NCBI GenBank assembly: GCA_031553235.1
Contig: JAVBLS010000004.1
Span: forward strand, 1-64,000
DNA from: Frigididesulfovibrio sp031553235
GTDB taxonomy: Bacteria > Desulfobacterota > Desulfovibrionia > Desulfovibrionales > Desulfovibrionaceae
Direction: 5' to 3'
Length of the DNA: 64,000 nt
Below are positions 1 to 7,364 of the stretch, piece after piece; position 1 is the first letter of the stretch; every line of letters begins with the position of its first letter. The notes under the pieces are model-generated. The model had not been told where the DNA came from. It searched no databases and saw only the letters and a list, made by a program, of their open reading frames with translations. Both the position numbers and the translations under genes were made by a program.

Positions 1-641
1 TTGACTTGGGAAGCCAGAGCCTGTGAGTATATATAGTCATATTCATGTAAATCCTTAAAAATAGCTAACCATAAATACACCAGAAATATTACTGCGATTG
101 CACAGAGGACACCAATCGGCTTCATATTGTCATATTGTACAAGGACCATGGTTAGTGTTTCTTTCGTAGAAAAAAATGAAAAAGAGTAATTAAATGCAAC
201 TAATATGGTAGAATTGAATGCAAGTTTAGATATGTTTGCTGCATATTCTTTTGATTTTCTATTTTCACTGTATATACTAAATAGATATTGATCTTTGTTC
301 GTATGGGCAAATTCTTTAAGGTGACAAACATTTACTTCACTGTGGATACTTGGCCTATGATCTGATGGTAGAATTTTTATGAGCGCAAAATTAATAAAAT
401 AATTTAACAACGGCAATATGACAGTCATTATTGCTCCATATATGATAAGAAAAAATATCATCATACTAGGAAGTTCAACGATTTTATTTACGCTCAATGA
501 CAAGATATTCATATCGTAAAAATATACAATGAATAAATCAAAAGATAGAACGCAAGTTAAGAATATCATAAAAAAATCTATGCTATGCAGCTTTTCTATA
601 ATCTCAAAAGGAAGCGTCTGTTTACTATGAATATCGCTCAT
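1..641 (-). CDS. Partial AT-rich membrane protein of unknown function
   Basis: Reading the minus strand from an ATG at 641, the frame stays open for 213 codons and leaves the window at position 1, so the C-terminus is missing. The protein starts MSDIHSKQTLPFEI and has about four hydrophobic segments: roughly residues 20-40, 57-92, 150-170 and 181-200. A polar stretch of about 50 residues (roughly 98-145) separates segments two and three. I recognise no family. Base composition is far more AT-rich than in the catabolic operons, and the gene lies beside tRNA-Ser, which suits horizontally acquired DNA (inference). No good Shine-Dalgarno is visible upstream of the ATG, so the start is uncertain. 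Confidence 0.6.
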   Translation of the reverse strand, partial: MSDIHSKQTLPFEIIEKLHSIDFFMIFLTCVLSFDLFIVYFYDMNILSLSVNKIVELPSMMIFFLIIYGAIMTVILPLLNYFINFALIKILPSDHRPSIHSEVNVCHLKEFAHTNKDQYLFSIYSENRKSKEYAANISKLAFNSTILVAFNYSFSFFSTKETLTMVLVQYDNMKPIGVLCAIAVIFLVYLWLAIFKDLHEYDYIYSQALASQV

Positions 642-717
642 TTCCAACGCTCTGTGTATTGTGATAAACGCTGATAAGGGGAGTCGAAGCCGTTGCTTGC
701 TTTGAATAAATTATAAA

Positions 718-745
718 GCCCGGTTAGCCACAATGCTAACGGAGC
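718..745 (-). terminator. Hairpin downstream of tRNA-Ser
   Basis: An imperfect inverted repeat (GCCCGGTTAGC / GCTAACGGAGC, 6-base loop) lies 17 bases past the 3' end of tRNA-Ser. A short T-rich stretch follows on the minus strand and a T5 run on the plus strand. It may end tRNA-Ser transcription, possibly in both directions. Confidence 0.5.
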
Positions 746-761
746 TTTTTATTAATCTTTC

Positions 762-851
762 TGGCGGAGGAGGAGGGATTTGAACCCCCGGACGGCTTGC
801 ACCGTCAACAGTTTTCAAGACTGCCGCTATCAACCGCTCAGCCACTCCTCC
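762..851 (-). tRNA. tRNA-Ser (anticodon TGA)
   Basis: The minus strand gives a class II tRNA. The acceptor GGAGGAG pairs with CTCCTCC, the anticodon loop reads CTTGAAA with anticodon TGA, there is a long variable arm, the T-loop is GTTCAAATC, and CCA is encoded at 764-762. The length of 90 bases including CCA is normal for tRNA-Ser. It reads UCA codons. It borders the AT-rich DNA at the left edge. Confidence 0.95.
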
Positions 852-953
852 ATTTTAGCAAACGGATTTGCCATGAACGATACAATGTAGCCGGAGCAGG
901 AGTAAAAATCAAATGAAAAGTGTGAGGAAAGCCACAGCGGTAGGATAAAGCGG

Positions 954-1190
954 CTATTTCTTGGGGCGACCGGTTTCTTTTTCGGGCTTCTGCGGGCCTT
1001 TTTTAATCTCGCGCTCAACTCGCATCATCAATTCTGATGGAGCGATTTTGAGCACCTCGGCAACCCGCACCAAGGCATAAACCGGTGCGTTGATATTCCC
1101 GCGTTCAAGGCTGGAGACATAGGGTTTGGACAGGCCCGAAAAATCCGCCGGTTCGACTTGCCGAGAGAGATAAAGGAAATGCGACTAAGC
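954..1190 (-). pseudogene. Decayed XRE-family (helix-turn-helix) regulator
   Basis: One minus-strand frame ending at the stop 956-954 encodes a clear second half of an XRE/HTH_3 domain (FSGLSKPYVSSLERGN, then VYALVRVAEVLKIAPSEL) with a basic tail. Upstream, the same frame soon meets a TAG near 1185, and the first HTH helix is only suggested in other frames. The start of the gene therefore appears lost or frameshifted. A sequencing error is possible but less likely. Confidence 0.55.
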
Positions 1191-1248
1191 TCTGAAAGGC
1201 GGTGGAATCACCTCAAGGGATGATCAGGAATTATTTTTGCACTAATTT

Positions 1249-1282
1249 GCTCCACTTTTATGGTAAAAAGTGGAGCTTTTTT
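1249..1282 (+). terminator. Strong intrinsic terminator-like hairpin
   Basis: GCTCCACTTTT pairs with AAAAGTGGAGC across a 5-base loop and is followed by T7 on the plus strand. No plus-strand gene lies immediately upstream. It may block read-through into the minus-strand shell operon, or be left from a lost gene. Confidence 0.6.
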
Positions 1283-1339
1283 GCACATGCCTGCTGTAGC
1301 CAATTCAAAGTGAAGCTTTTTCATACACGCCTGTTATGG

Positions 1340-2044
1340 CTAATTCATCGAGTCAAACGGGGCAACAATCACATCCAGCACATCAGGCATGGCCATAATG
1401 ACCGCGGCCAGCCGGCTTACCGGTGTATGCCCTTGCACCTGCAGGCTAATGGTGGCCGTCGCGCACCCGCCCTCGGTGCCCTGGCCCAGGCTGCAGCCTT
1501 GCACCACAAAGTCGTTTTCCGAGCAGATATGCAGAATGCGGCTCAGGGTTTCGCGCCCGGCCGCGTAAGTGATGCAGACCTGACTGGCCGTGCCCATGAT
1601 TCTGTTCACCAGAGGAGTGTAGCCGAGGGTCACGATGAAGTATCCCAGCACGGTGGCCACGGCGAGCCAGGGCAGACCCGCGCCGCAGGCCATGCCTATG
1701 CCGGCGGTCACCCATACGGCGGCCGCCGTGGTCAGGCCGCGGACCATATCCTTGCGTACGAAAATGAGCCCGCCGCCGATAAATCCGATACCGGAAACAA
1801 TCTGGGCCGCCACGCGTGCAGGGTCCAGAACCACATGCTCCACAGCCAGCACGTCGAAAAAGCCGTATTTGGAAACCATCATGATCAGCGCGGAACCCAA
1901 ACCCACCAGAGCATGGGTGCGCAGACCCGCACTGCGCAGACGAAACTCGCGCTCCAGACCGATCAGCGAAGAAAGCGCGAAAGCCAGGGCCAGAGCGGCA
2001 AGACGAGGCCACTCATGGCCGGTCGAGAACAGATCCCAGGACAT
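1340..2044 (-). CDS. MgtC/SapB-family inner-membrane protein
   Basis: The 234-residue protein has four to five hydrophobic helices in its first ~150 residues and a soluble C-terminal domain, the standard MgtC/SapB layout. It carries the family signature region SSLIGLEREFRLRSAGLRTH and the glycine-rich GIGFIGGGLI. Family members have been linked to Mg2+ limitation and virulence but are not established transporters. I chose the ATG at 2044 because GGAGG lies 8 bases upstream; the frame extends further 5' without a better signal. The gene follows the last shell gene by 106 bases on the same strand with no clear terminator between, so it may be co-transcribed with the microcompartment genes. A functional link is not shown. 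Confidence 0.8.
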   Translation of the reverse strand: MSWDLFSTGHEWPRLAALALAFALSSLIGLEREFRLRSAGLRTHALVGLGSALIMMVSKYGFFDVLAVEHVVLDPARVAAQIVSGIGFIGGGLIFVRKDMVRGLTTAAAVWVTAGIGMACGAGLPWLAVATVLGYFIVTLGYTPLVNRIMGTASQVCITYAAGRETLSRILHICSENDFVVQGCSLGQGTEGGCATATISLQVQGHTPVSRLAAVIMAMPDVLDVIVAPFDSMN

Positions 2045-2150
2045 GCCTTTCGCCTCCATGTTTGCGCAACATCCACCGCCTCCGAGATAGGCCGTTGCAG
2101 GCTTGATATCAAGAGTCAAGGTGGGGTCGGCTTCCGCGCGGAAGCGCCAT

Positions 2151-2504
2151 CTAAGAGCGGGTCACAGGCACCGAGGCGTAGTGCAGAACCTCATCGAAAT
2201 AGGCCACAACACTGTTCAGGGCCGCCTCCACGCTGCCCACATCGCCCACGAAAACCAGGGAACCGGCCGCGCGGTCCAGTACGTCGATGGTCACGGCCGC
2301 GGCCTTGCCGGCGATGTCGGCCGCGATGATCGCGCCTTCGCCCGGAGTGATGGTCAGAATGCCCACGGCCTCACCGGCCGCTTTGTCCAGGCCGAGCTTG
2401 GCGTACAGGTCTTTGCGCGGCCCGGAGATCATGTGGGCCAGGGAAATCTGCTTGCCGGGAACGTGTTCCTGGATGATCCGCCGGATCGGCTCGCTCCTGT
2501 TCAC
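2151..2504 (-). CDS. eutS: BMC-H shell protein, EutS/PduU type
   Basis: This 117-residue shell protein belongs to the permuted BMC-H subgroup that includes EutS and PduU. It opens with IRRIIQEHVPGKQISLAHMI and contains LTITPGEGAIIAADIAGKAA and a C-terminal LVFVGDVGSVEAAL. Such hexamers form facets of microcompartments and carry a small beta-barrel over the pore. I prefer the GTG at 2504 over the GTG at 2525: it has AGGAG close upstream and gives a family-typical N-terminus. It is the last shell gene of the choline operon. Confidence 0.88.
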   Translation of the reverse strand: MNRSEPIRRIIQEHVPGKQISLAHMISGPRKDLYAKLGLDKAAGEAVGILTITPGEGAIIAADIAGKAAAVTIDVLDRAAGSLVFVGDVGSVEAALNSVVAYFDEVLHYASVPVTRS

Positions 2505-2532
2505 GGTCTCCTCCTTCCGGTCCACGTCGAGG

Positions 2533-3099
2533 TTACAACAATTGAGCCTTCAGCCCGGCATCAGGCGAGGGAATGACCACATGGGCCAGCACCGGCCCGG
2601 CCTCGCCCACTCCGGCCACGCCCGCATCCACCGATGAACGCACCGAGGCCACGTCGCCGGTCATGGTGACAAAGGCTTTGCCGGCCAGGCCGGCGGCAAA
2701 ACGGATTTCCAGCAGATGCACCTGCCCGGCCTTGGCTGCGGCATCGGCCGCCAAGATGCACGAAGCCGTGGTGCAGGTCTCGATGACCCCCAGGGCGTCG
2801 ATACGCGGGCTGAGACCCGTGCTGCTCAGGGCCGGAATCACGTCCTGGTGTACGTTGGGAATGATGAAGCCGTCCACGACCATTTCGCCGCCCACGGCCC
2901 GCCCGGCTTCGACGGAACTGGTCACCGCGCCGGTGTCGCCGGTGACCAGGATCAGGTAACGGCCGGGGCAGGTGGGCCGGGCCAGGACCAGCTTCACCCC
3001 GGCCGCCTTGACCATTTCGTCGGCCGTATGCATGCCCATGGCCACACTGTTCAATTCGACACAACCAATTGTGCAAAATTTCATTGTTAAACCAGCCAT
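2533..3099 (-). CDS. BMC-T shell protein, PduT-like, with pore cysteine
   Basis: The 188-residue protein has two tandem BMC domains (about 8-95 and 100-180) and forms trimeric pseudohexamers in this family. The RPTCPGRYL segment places Cys44 where Salmonella PduT has Cys38, the ligand of a [4Fe-4S] cluster in the trimer pore. The ATG follows the stop of the PduS-like gene directly (TAAATG) without a Shine-Dalgarno, so translation is probably coupled. Its neighbour suggests electron transfer across the shell; that is inference from the Pdu system. Confidence 0.9.
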   Translation of the reverse strand: MAGLTMKFCTIGCVELNSVAMGMHTADEMVKAAGVKLVLARPTCPGRYLILVTGDTGAVTSSVEAGRAVGGEMVVDGFIIPNVHQDVIPALSSTGLSPRIDALGVIETCTTASCILAADAAAKAGQVHLLEIRFAAGLAGKAFVTMTGDVASVRSSVDAGVAGVGEAGPVLAHVVIPSPDAGLKAQLL

Positions 3100-4428
3100 T
3101 TATGCTTGAATGGTTACCAAACCGTCGGCCACGGCCGCGACCGTGCCGGCGATGGAGGCATGAACCCGCGCGCCCATGGCCTTTTCGGGAATCTCGCCCA
3201 GACGGTCGCCTGCCCGCACCTTGTCTCCCACGGTCACCACGGGCACGGCCGGCGCGCCGATATGCCTGTTCAGGGGCACGCACACCAAGGAAGGCCGCAA
3301 CTCACCCGCGAATTCCGGGTGAGTGTCGTAACGGAGCACGTCCAGGCGTTGCATCAGGCGCTTGGTCGGAATAAAGCGGGGGTCACGAAAGGGGTGCGGC
3401 ACCAAGGACTTACCCGTATCTTCCCAACGTACTCCGGCCCGCATCAGTTCTTTCTTGATCTGGGCGTTGACCTCGCGCGGCGACACCTGCATGGGACAGG
3501 CGAATTTCTCGCACACGCCGCATTCGGAACACAACAGAGCCGTACGGGCCGCCGGGCTTTCCAGGGTCAGCGAGGCCGCCACCCGCATGATCTTGTGCGG
3601 CTGCAGGGAGTGACCCAGCAGATTGCGGGGGCAGAGGTCGGTGCACTGCGAGCACTGGCAGCAAATGGTGTTGGTGACGCGGCGCAGGCGTTCCGGAGCC
3701 ATGATCTTCCCGGCCACCACCGTGTGCTCCGGCGGCAGCACCAGCAAGCCGCTGGTGGTTCGGGTCACGGGCGCGGCGATGTTGTCGAGCACCCGGCCCA
3801 TCATTGGGCCTCCATCCACCACCTTATAATTTGCAATGGTCGGTCCGCCGGCAAAGGCCAGCACCTCGGCCACCGGGGTGCCCACGGGCGCCTTGAGCAG
3901 GCAGGGCCGGCGCACCTCGCCCGCCACGGTCAGAAAACGATGGGTCACGGCCCGGCCGTCCAGGGCCAGGGCCACGTTGTAGAGCGTTTCCACGTTGCTC
4001 ACCACGGCCCCGACCTGCAAGGGAATGCCGCGCTCCGGCACGATGCGGCCGAGCACCTCGTGCACCAGCACGTGCTCGTCGCCTGCCGGGTAAAAGTCGC
4101 GCAATTCAAAGACTTCCAGCCGGTCGGAAGAGTCTTTGGCCACTGCCGCGCGTACGGCGGCCAGGGCTTTGGCGTGCTTGCCCTTGAGACAGATCACGCC
4201 TCTGTCCGCGCCGGTGCAGTCCATCATGGCCAGCAGGCCCCGGATCACCGTGTCCGTTTCGGCCTCCAGCAGATATGGGTCGCTCATGAGCAGGGGCTCG
4301 CAGGAAGCGCCGTTGACCAGCACCGTGTCCACGCTCGCGTCGGCCTTGACGTGTGTGGGCAGACCCGCGCCCCCGGCACCGACCACGCCCGCGTTTCTGA
4401 CGGCTTCGATAATCTGTTGTTTCACCAC
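3100..4428 (-). CDS. pduS: PduS-like flavin/iron-sulfur electron-transfer protein
   Basis: The 442-residue protein resembles PduS and RnfC. It has an N-terminal glycine-rich nucleotide-binding region (VVGAGGAGLPTHVK), an SLBB-like middle, two cysteine clusters for [4Fe-4S] centres (CCQCSQCTDLCP at about residue 255 and CSECGVCEKFACP at about 300), and a C-terminal biotinyl-like fold. In propanediol compartments PduS reduces cobalamin. CutC needs no B12, so here the protein more likely moves electrons between NAD(H) and a shell-associated Fe-S centre (inference). The GTG start has GGAG 5 bases upstream. Its pairing with the PduT-like gene is conserved in Pdu clusters. Confidence 0.9.
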   Translation of the reverse strand: MVKQQIIEAVRNAGVVGAGGAGLPTHVKADASVDTVLVNGASCEPLLMSDPYLLEAETDTVIRGLLAMMDCTGADRGVICLKGKHAKALAAVRAAVAKDSSDRLEVFELRDFYPAGDEHVLVHEVLGRIVPERGIPLQVGAVVSNVETLYNVALALDGRAVTHRFLTVAGEVRRPCLLKAPVGTPVAEVLAFAGGPTIANYKVVDGGPMMGRVLDNIAAPVTRTTSGLLVLPPEHTVVAGKIMAPERLRRVTNTICCQCSQCTDLCPRNLLGHSLQPHKIMRVAASLTLESPAARTALLCSECGVCEKFACPMQVSPREVNAQIKKELMRAGVRWEDTGKSLVPHPFRDPRFIPTKRLMQRLDVLRYDTHPEFAGELRPSLVCVPLNRHIGAPAVPVVTVGDKVRAGDRLGEIPEKAMGARVHASIAGTVAAVADGLVTIQA

Positions 4429-4449
4429 TTGTTCTCCAGTGAAAACGCT

Positions 4450-5553
4450 CTACCAGGCACGTTCCAGGATGGCCCGAATGTCGCTTTTCGACGGCCGGCA
4501 GGGGTTGCCGGTTGTGCAGAAATCTTCCAGGGCGTTGCCGGCCATCTGGTCCAGCCGGGCCCGAAAGGCGCCCTCCTCCACCTTCAGGCCGGAAATACGG
4601 TCCGCCAGTCCCAAAGAGGCACTCAAGCCGCGCACAGCCTCGATCAGATAGGTCACAGCCTCTTCCACACCGCTTGCCTGCAGAGAAAGCATGGCCGCGA
4701 TCTCCCGGTATTTCACCCCGGCGTCAAAACCGTTGAAACGGATCACGTGGGGCAGGAGTACGGAATTGGCCAGGCCGTGCGGGATGTGGAACAGCGCGCC
4801 CAGGCTGTGGGCAATGCCGTGGGTCAGGCCCAGGCCGCTGTTGTTGAAGGCCATGCCCGCCATGCACGAGCCCAGGAGCATGCGCTCGCGCGCTTCCATG
4901 TCGTCGGCGCAGGCAAAGGCCCTGGGCAGGTAGCGGAAGACATAGCGAATGGCCTTTTCCGCGTGGATATCGGTAAAGGCATTGGCCTGTAGGGAGGTAT
5001 AGGCCTCAATGGCATGGGTCAGCACGTCCAGGCCCGTGGCCGCCGTGACGTGGGGCGGCAGGGTACGGGTAAAGCGGGCGTCCAGAAAGGCCACATCCGG
5101 AATCAGGGCCTCATCGTTGAGAGGAATTTTCAGCCCATGGGCTTTGTCGGTAATTACCGAAAAGGCCGTGACTTCCGAGCCGGTGCCGGCCGTGGTCGGC
5201 ACGGCCGCCAGCAGAGGCCTGGTTCCGCCGGCTTTGTGGGCGAAAAAGGCCATGGCCTTGGCCGCGTCAATGGCCGAACCGCCGCCTAGGGCCACGACCA
5301 GATCCGCGCCCTCGGCCAGAAGCAGCCTCACGCCGGCAATGACCGTTTCCAGCGAAGGCTCAGGCTCCACCCGGTCAAAAACGGTACAGCCCATGCCGGC
5401 CCGGTCAAGCCGGCTTTTAATGCGATCGGCAAAGCCCGATGTGGCCATGAAGGGGTCGGTCACCAGAACGGCCTTCCCGGCCGACAGGCGCTCCAAGGCG
5501 TCCAGAGCGTTCCTGCCGCAGCAGACTTTGGTTTTGCCGTAAAACTGCGTCAC
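4450..5553 (-). CDS. cutO: Iron-containing alcohol dehydrogenase (acetaldehyde to ethanol)
   Basis: The 367-residue protein belongs to the group III (iron-dependent) alcohol dehydrogenase family. It has the NAD(P)-binding GGGSAIDAAKA near residue 95, GTGSEVT near 135, and the metal-ligand region HGIAHSLGALFHIPHG near 245-260. In choline compartments this enzyme reduces acetaldehyde to ethanol and regenerates NAD+ for the acylating aldehyde dehydrogenase. The start is a GTG with GGAG upstream. The first residues (MTQFYGKTKVCCGRNAL) resemble those of PduQ-type enzymes. Confidence 0.9.
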   Translation of the reverse strand: MTQFYGKTKVCCGRNALDALERLSAGKAVLVTDPFMATSGFADRIKSRLDRAGMGCTVFDRVEPEPSLETVIAGVRLLLAEGADLVVALGGGSAIDAAKAMAFFAHKAGGTRPLLAAVPTTAGTGSEVTAFSVITDKAHGLKIPLNDEALIPDVAFLDARFTRTLPPHVTAATGLDVLTHAIEAYTSLQANAFTDIHAEKAIRYVFRYLPRAFACADDMEARERMLLGSCMAGMAFNNSGLGLTHGIAHSLGALFHIPHGLANSVLLPHVIRFNGFDAGVKYREIAAMLSLQASGVEEAVTYLIEAVRGLSASLGLADRISGLKVEEGAFRARLDQMAGNALEDFCTTGNPCRPSKSDIRAILERAW

Positions 5554-5603
5554 AACGCATGCTCCGATAAACGCCGCGCCGGGGTTCGCCCGGCCGCCAA
5601 GCG

Positions 5604-5915
5604 CTAGACGTTGTCCTTGATAATCTCCACGGCGCGCAGGCTGATGGCCTTGAGCGTCTCGGGATCCTTGATGCCGTACTCGCTTTGCAGCATGGCGGCC
5701 ACGCCGTAAAACAGCCGCTCGAAATCGGGATCGTCGGCGCCACAGACGCCCGCCCCGCAGGCTGGAGGCGAGCCGTTGACCACGGCAATCTTCCGCTTGC
5801 AGAGTGCGTCTCTAGCGCCGGGCGTCAGAATGACGGAGCCGTTCAGATAGAATTTGCCGGTTTCACGGCAGATGAATTCATCAATATTGCCGGCCTGAAC
5901 CAATATTTTCGCCAT
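5604..5915 (-). CDS. Small conserved microcompartment-operon protein, unknown function
   Basis: A 103-residue soluble protein with a good ribosome site (GAGGT, 5 bases before ATG). It contains NIDEFICRETGKFYLNGSV and ILTPGARDALCKRKIAVVNG; the second segment recalls the LTPxARDxLxxxxI motif near the N-terminus of EutT-type proteins, although no cobalamin-adenosyltransferase domain is present. Several cysteines (at about 16, 39, 53 and 58) could bind metal, but this is not shown. It sits between the second BMC-T and the alcohol dehydrogenase, so a role in the compartment is likely. Confidence 0.75.
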   Translation of the reverse strand: MAKILVQAGNIDEFICRETGKFYLNGSVILTPGARDALCKRKIAVVNGSPPACGAGVCGADDPDFERLFYGVAAMLQSEYGIKDPETLKAISLRAVEIIKDNV

Positions 5916-5918
5916 GAC

Positions 5919-6467
5919 TTACCTCGTTGTGCCCGTTAGGACCCGCGCCACCGCGGCATCCGGGCCGGGAATGACCACCGCCTCAATCAGGTTGCGCCCC
6001 AGGGCCGTCCTGGCGGCCTCCACGGCTTCCGCAACGGAGGCGATGTCTCCGCTGAGGACGAAATACGATTTGCCGTTGATGCCCTGCCCGGCCGTAAAAC
6101 GCGCCGGTTGCACGGTGGCCTGCTTTACGGCCCGATCCAGGGCCGCGATGCCAGCGGCCACGGTGCGGCACTCGACCACACCCAAGGCCGTGCCCTGGCC
6201 GGCCTGCGAGCCTTTTTTTAAAATTTCCAGAACCTGCGGGGCCACGTTGGAGATCACAAAGCTCCCGGCCAAGGCGCTTGCACTTCTTTCGGCAAAGCCC
6301 ACGGCTTCGCCCACGGCCTCACGTTCGCCCGCCACCTGGATCAGGTAGCGACCGGAACAAATGGGCGCGGCCCGCAAGAGATCCACCCGCGCGGCCTTGA
6401 CCATGCCGTCGGCCAACAGCGCGCCGGCCGCAATGCTCCGTGTCTCCACCACGCCGAGGGTATCCAC
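5919..6467 (-). CDS. BMC-T shell protein with a PduT-like pore cysteine
   Basis: The 182-residue protein has two tandem BMC domains (about 2-88 and 92-178). The segment APICSGRYLIQV puts Cys37 at the PduT cluster-ligand position, so this is a second candidate Fe-S trimer beside the gene at 2533-3099. The domain-two start LGVVECRTVAAGIAALD is typical. The GTG start lies three bases after the EutN stop and has GGAG 7 bases upstream, suggesting tight coupling. Confidence 0.88.
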   Translation of the reverse strand: MDTLGVVETRSIAAGALLADGMVKAARVDLLRAAPICSGRYLIQVAGEREAVGEAVGFAERSASALAGSFVISNVAPQVLEILKKGSQAGQGTALGVVECRTVAAGIAALDRAVKQATVQPARFTAGQGINGKSYFVLSGDIASVAEAVEAARTALGRNLIEAVVIPGPDAAVARVLTGTTR

Positions 6468-6470
6468 GGC

Positions 6471-6746
6471 TCACTCCCGGTTGCCCTTGGCTTCATCGTC
6501 GAGAATGCCTACAATGGCCGCGTCCACGGGCGTTGTGTCGTTGCGCACGGCCTTGCGGGCCGCGCTGCCTACGGCTACGAGCACCCGTTCGCCGATGCCC
6601 GCGCCCACGCAGTCCACGGCCACAAAGCTTTCCTTGGCCCCGCCGGCCGCCGGGTCGATGCGCTGCACCACCATAAGTTTCCAGCCGTTGAGGGATTCTT
6701 CCTTACGGGTGGCCCAGACGTTGCCGATGACCATGCAAATAATCAT
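6471..6746 (-). CDS. eutN: BMC-P pentameric vertex protein, EutN/CcmL family
   Basis: The 91-residue protein matches the EutN/CcmL/PduN family that caps the vertices of polyhedral microcompartments. It begins MIICMVIGNVWATRKEESLNG, has the central KLMVVQRIDP, and the VAVDCVGAGIGERVLVAVGSAAR core before a conserved IVGILD end. It is the only vertex protein in the operon, which suffices for a closed shell. Confidence 0.93.
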   Translation of the reverse strand: MIICMVIGNVWATRKEESLNGWKLMVVQRIDPAAGGAKESFVAVDCVGAGIGERVLVAVGSAARKAVRNDTTPVDAAIVGILDDEAKGNRE

Positions 6747-6755
6747 ACGCTTGCC

Positions 6756-7349
6756 TCACAGTCGTTTGAGAATGTTCAGACCGAGCTCGGCCGCCGTGTC
6801 CACGGCCAGGGGCGTGATCAGGGCCGTCGCGGGCACGGCCAGGGCCAGAGCGCCTTGGGCCTTGGCCTGTCGCACATCTTTTTCCGTGGCCAGGCCGGTG
6901 CGCAGGGTCAGCACCTCCGGGCCTTTGCGCCGCAAAGCGTGCAACCCATAGGCAGCCAGTGTCTTCTTATGGCCCGCGTAGAGATCGTACAGGGCCTGGG
7001 GAGCTGTTTCGGCATGGGACACGTATTCAAATTCCAGCACCTCCACCTTTTGGCCGCGGAGGAGCAGGCCCAGGGCTTCGGTCGCGAACCGGCTGGAGGC
7101 CCGGCCGGCCGCCAGGTCCGCCATATCCGTACAGGAGAGGAAGGGCAGGACATGGCGTTCCGGCATCCGACCGTCGATCGTTTCGCCGCAAAAGGCGATC
7201 TCGACCGTTTCGTCCAGGGCCGAGCGCACCTTGGCGGCCGTGTCCTCGTCCCTGTCGCAGAGCAGGAGCACGAGGGGAAGCCGCTCCTCGCGGCCGAGCC
7301 GTCGGAGCACCTCCCGAACCACCGATTCCACCAACTGTGTCTCGTCCAT
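6756..7349 (-). CDS. Conserved microcompartment-operon protein of unknown function
   Basis: A 197-residue soluble protein. Residues 1-19 (MDETQLVESVVREVLRRLG) form an amphipathic helix of the kind used as a targeting peptide for compartment cargo. The middle shows an alpha/beta pattern beginning LPLVLLLCDRDEDTAAKV, and the C-terminus has ALITPLAVDTAAELGLNI, a motif also found in other microcompartment-associated proteins. I recognise no catalytic motif. The place between the EutJ-like ATPase and the vertex gene suggests an assembly or cargo role (inference). Confidence 0.75.
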   Translation of the reverse strand: MDETQLVESVVREVLRRLGREERLPLVLLLCDRDEDTAAKVRSALDETVEIAFCGETIDGRMPERHVLPFLSCTDMADLAAGRASSRFATEALGLLLRGQKVEVLEFEYVSHAETAPQALYDLYAGHKKTLAAYGLHALRRKGPEVLTLRTGLATEKDVRQAKAQGALALAVPATALITPLAVDTAAELGLNILKRL

Positions 7350-7364
7350 GCGAAAGTCCTTCGG

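Noticed and set aside
3106..4992. Long plus-strand open frame opposite the PduS-like and alcohol dehydrogenase genes.
   Set aside because: Antisense shadow, His/Gly/Arg-rich without motifs.
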